The notes under the pieces: generated by a model
The model's database searches: none
Told to the model about the DNA's origin: nothing
Seen by the model: the letters and a program-made list of their open reading frames with translations, nothing else
Made by a program: the position numbers and the translations under genes
In this document: piece by piece, positions 63,479-64,000 of the stretch
Numbering within the stretch: the first letter of the stretch is position 1
Layout: each line of letters begins with the position of its first letter
Assembly: GCF_003627815.1 (NCBI RefSeq)
Contig: NZ_CP032698.1
Span: 186,001-250,000 of the forward strand
Reading direction: 5' to 3'
DNA: 64,000 nucleotides
DNA from: Streptomyces hundungensis
GTDB lineage: Bacteria; Actinomycetota; Actinomycetes; Streptomycetales; Streptomycetaceae

Positions 63479-63565
63479 CTAACCGGATCAAGTCAATTGA
63501 CAGGTTAGCTTACGCCGTGCTTGCATGACGAGGAACTAACCGCATAGATAGTCCAGAGGGGTTAG
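63479..63565. promoter_or_regulatory. Paired CTAACC-N18-GGTTAG operator sites
   Basis: Two identical units: CTAACC at 63479-63484 with GGTTAG at 63503-63508, and CTAACC at 63536-63541 with GGTTAG at 63560-63565. Each has an 18-base spacer. The first lies next to the CGNR start and the second overlaps the ribosome site of the hydrolase gene. This is good evidence for a regulator binding both promoters. Confidence 0.7.
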
Positions 63566-63567
63566 AA

Positions 63568-64000
63568 ATGAGCTCGGTACACCACCGGACCGCCACGGTC
63601 GACGGCCATGAGATCTTCTACCGGGAAGCAGGCCCCGCGGACGCCCCGGCGATCGTCCTGCTGCACGGCTACCCGACCAGCTCGTTCATGTTCCGCGAAC
63701 TCATCCCGCTGCTGGCCGACGACTATCACGTCATCGCCCCGGACCACCTCGGCTTCGGCCACTCCGACGCCCCCCTCGCGGGAGAGTTCGCCTACACCTT
63801 CGACGCCCTCGCCGAACTCGCCTCCGGGCTGCTCGACCAACTGGGCCTGGACCGCTACGCCCTCTACGTCCAGGACTACGGTGCCCCCATCGGGTGGCGC
63901 CTCGCGCTCCGGCACCCCGAGCGGATCTCCGCCCTCGTCACCCAGAACGGCAACGGTTACGAGGACGGCTTCGTCGAGTCGTTCTGGACCGACGTCTGGG
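63568..64000 (+). CDS. Alpha/beta hydrolase (epoxide hydrolase/haloalkane dehalogenase type), 3' end off window
   Basis: 144 residues are visible before the window edge. GAGGGG precedes ATG 63568. The family pattern is clear: VDGHEIFYREAGPADAPAIV, LLHGYPTSSFMFRELIPLLA (oxyanion hole HGYP), IAPDHLGFGHSDAP, and YVQDYGAPIGWRLALRHPER where the nucleophile Asp sits in QDYGAP. This Asp-nucleophile elbow points to dehalogenase/epoxide hydrolase relatives. It is paired with the divergent CGNR regulator. A 32-bp piece of this gene is also found inverted at 53076-53107. Confidence 0.9.
   Translation, partial: MSSVHHRTATVDGHEIFYREAGPADAPAIVLLHGYPTSSFMFRELIPLLADDYHVIAPDHLGFGHSDAPLAGEFAYTFDALAELASGLLDQLGLDRYALYVQDYGAPIGWRLALRHPERISALVTQNGNGYEDGFVESFWTDVW

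Overview
The window is high-GC actinobacterial DNA and most probably comes from a Streptomyces chromosome arm. The families point that way: DUF6230/DUF6114, CGNR regulators, a streptogrisin-like protease, TAP-type hydrolases and IS110/IS5 elements. So do the strong GGAGG ribosome sites, the frequent GTG starts and the many 4-bp gene overlaps. No rRNA, tRNA or CRISPR array was seen.

Layout. 0-1.1 kb: end of an antitoxin-like/DnaB-like fusion gene that runs off the left edge. 1.7-15.8 kb: one forward operon for a secondary-lipid (PUFA-type) synthase: PfaA-like KS-AT-ACP-KR-DH, a PfaC-like dehydratase protein without KS/CLF, and a PfaD-like enoyl reductase. A membrane protein, an aldehyde-dehydrogenase-like protein and a DUF6230-DUF6114-secreted-protein trio follow. 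15.8-42.5 kb: accessory genes, many as regulator/target pairs (SRPBCC-MarR, metallo-hydrolase/CGNR, TetR/hydrolase, GlxA/DJ-1 stub, Bcr-type MFS/MarR), plus secreted enzymes, a four-gene translationally coupled membrane operon and several decayed genes. 42.7-44.1 kb: an IS5-family element whose inverted repeats also enclose a small membrane-protein gene. 44.1-46.8 kb: acyltransferase-3 and a PadR/membrane-protein pair. 47.0-48.5 kb: IS110-family element.

From 48.9 to 62.5 kb intact genes (quinone oxidoreductase, SnoaL-like, APC permease, secreted proteins) alternate with broken ones: DUF6228, isochorismatase, MFS, molybdopterin oxidoreductase, RskA, beta-carbonic anhydrase, primase and AspT. 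The breaks are mostly single-base frameshifts or stops, and a 32-bp fragment of the hydrolase gene at the right edge sits at the broken end of the MFS gene. Inside this region is a compact pair of genes: an 83-87 aa peptide with a RiPP-like acidic leader and an RRE/PqqD-like plus M50 intramembrane protease. The window ends with a CGNR regulator divergent from an alpha/beta hydrolase, with two copies of the same inverted repeat between them.

The best candidates for new biology are the minimal PUFA-type operon (no KS-CLF protein, one ACP, an aldehyde-dehydrogenase-like partner lacking the general-base motif), the leader-peptide/M50 pair, and the IS5 element with a passenger gene.
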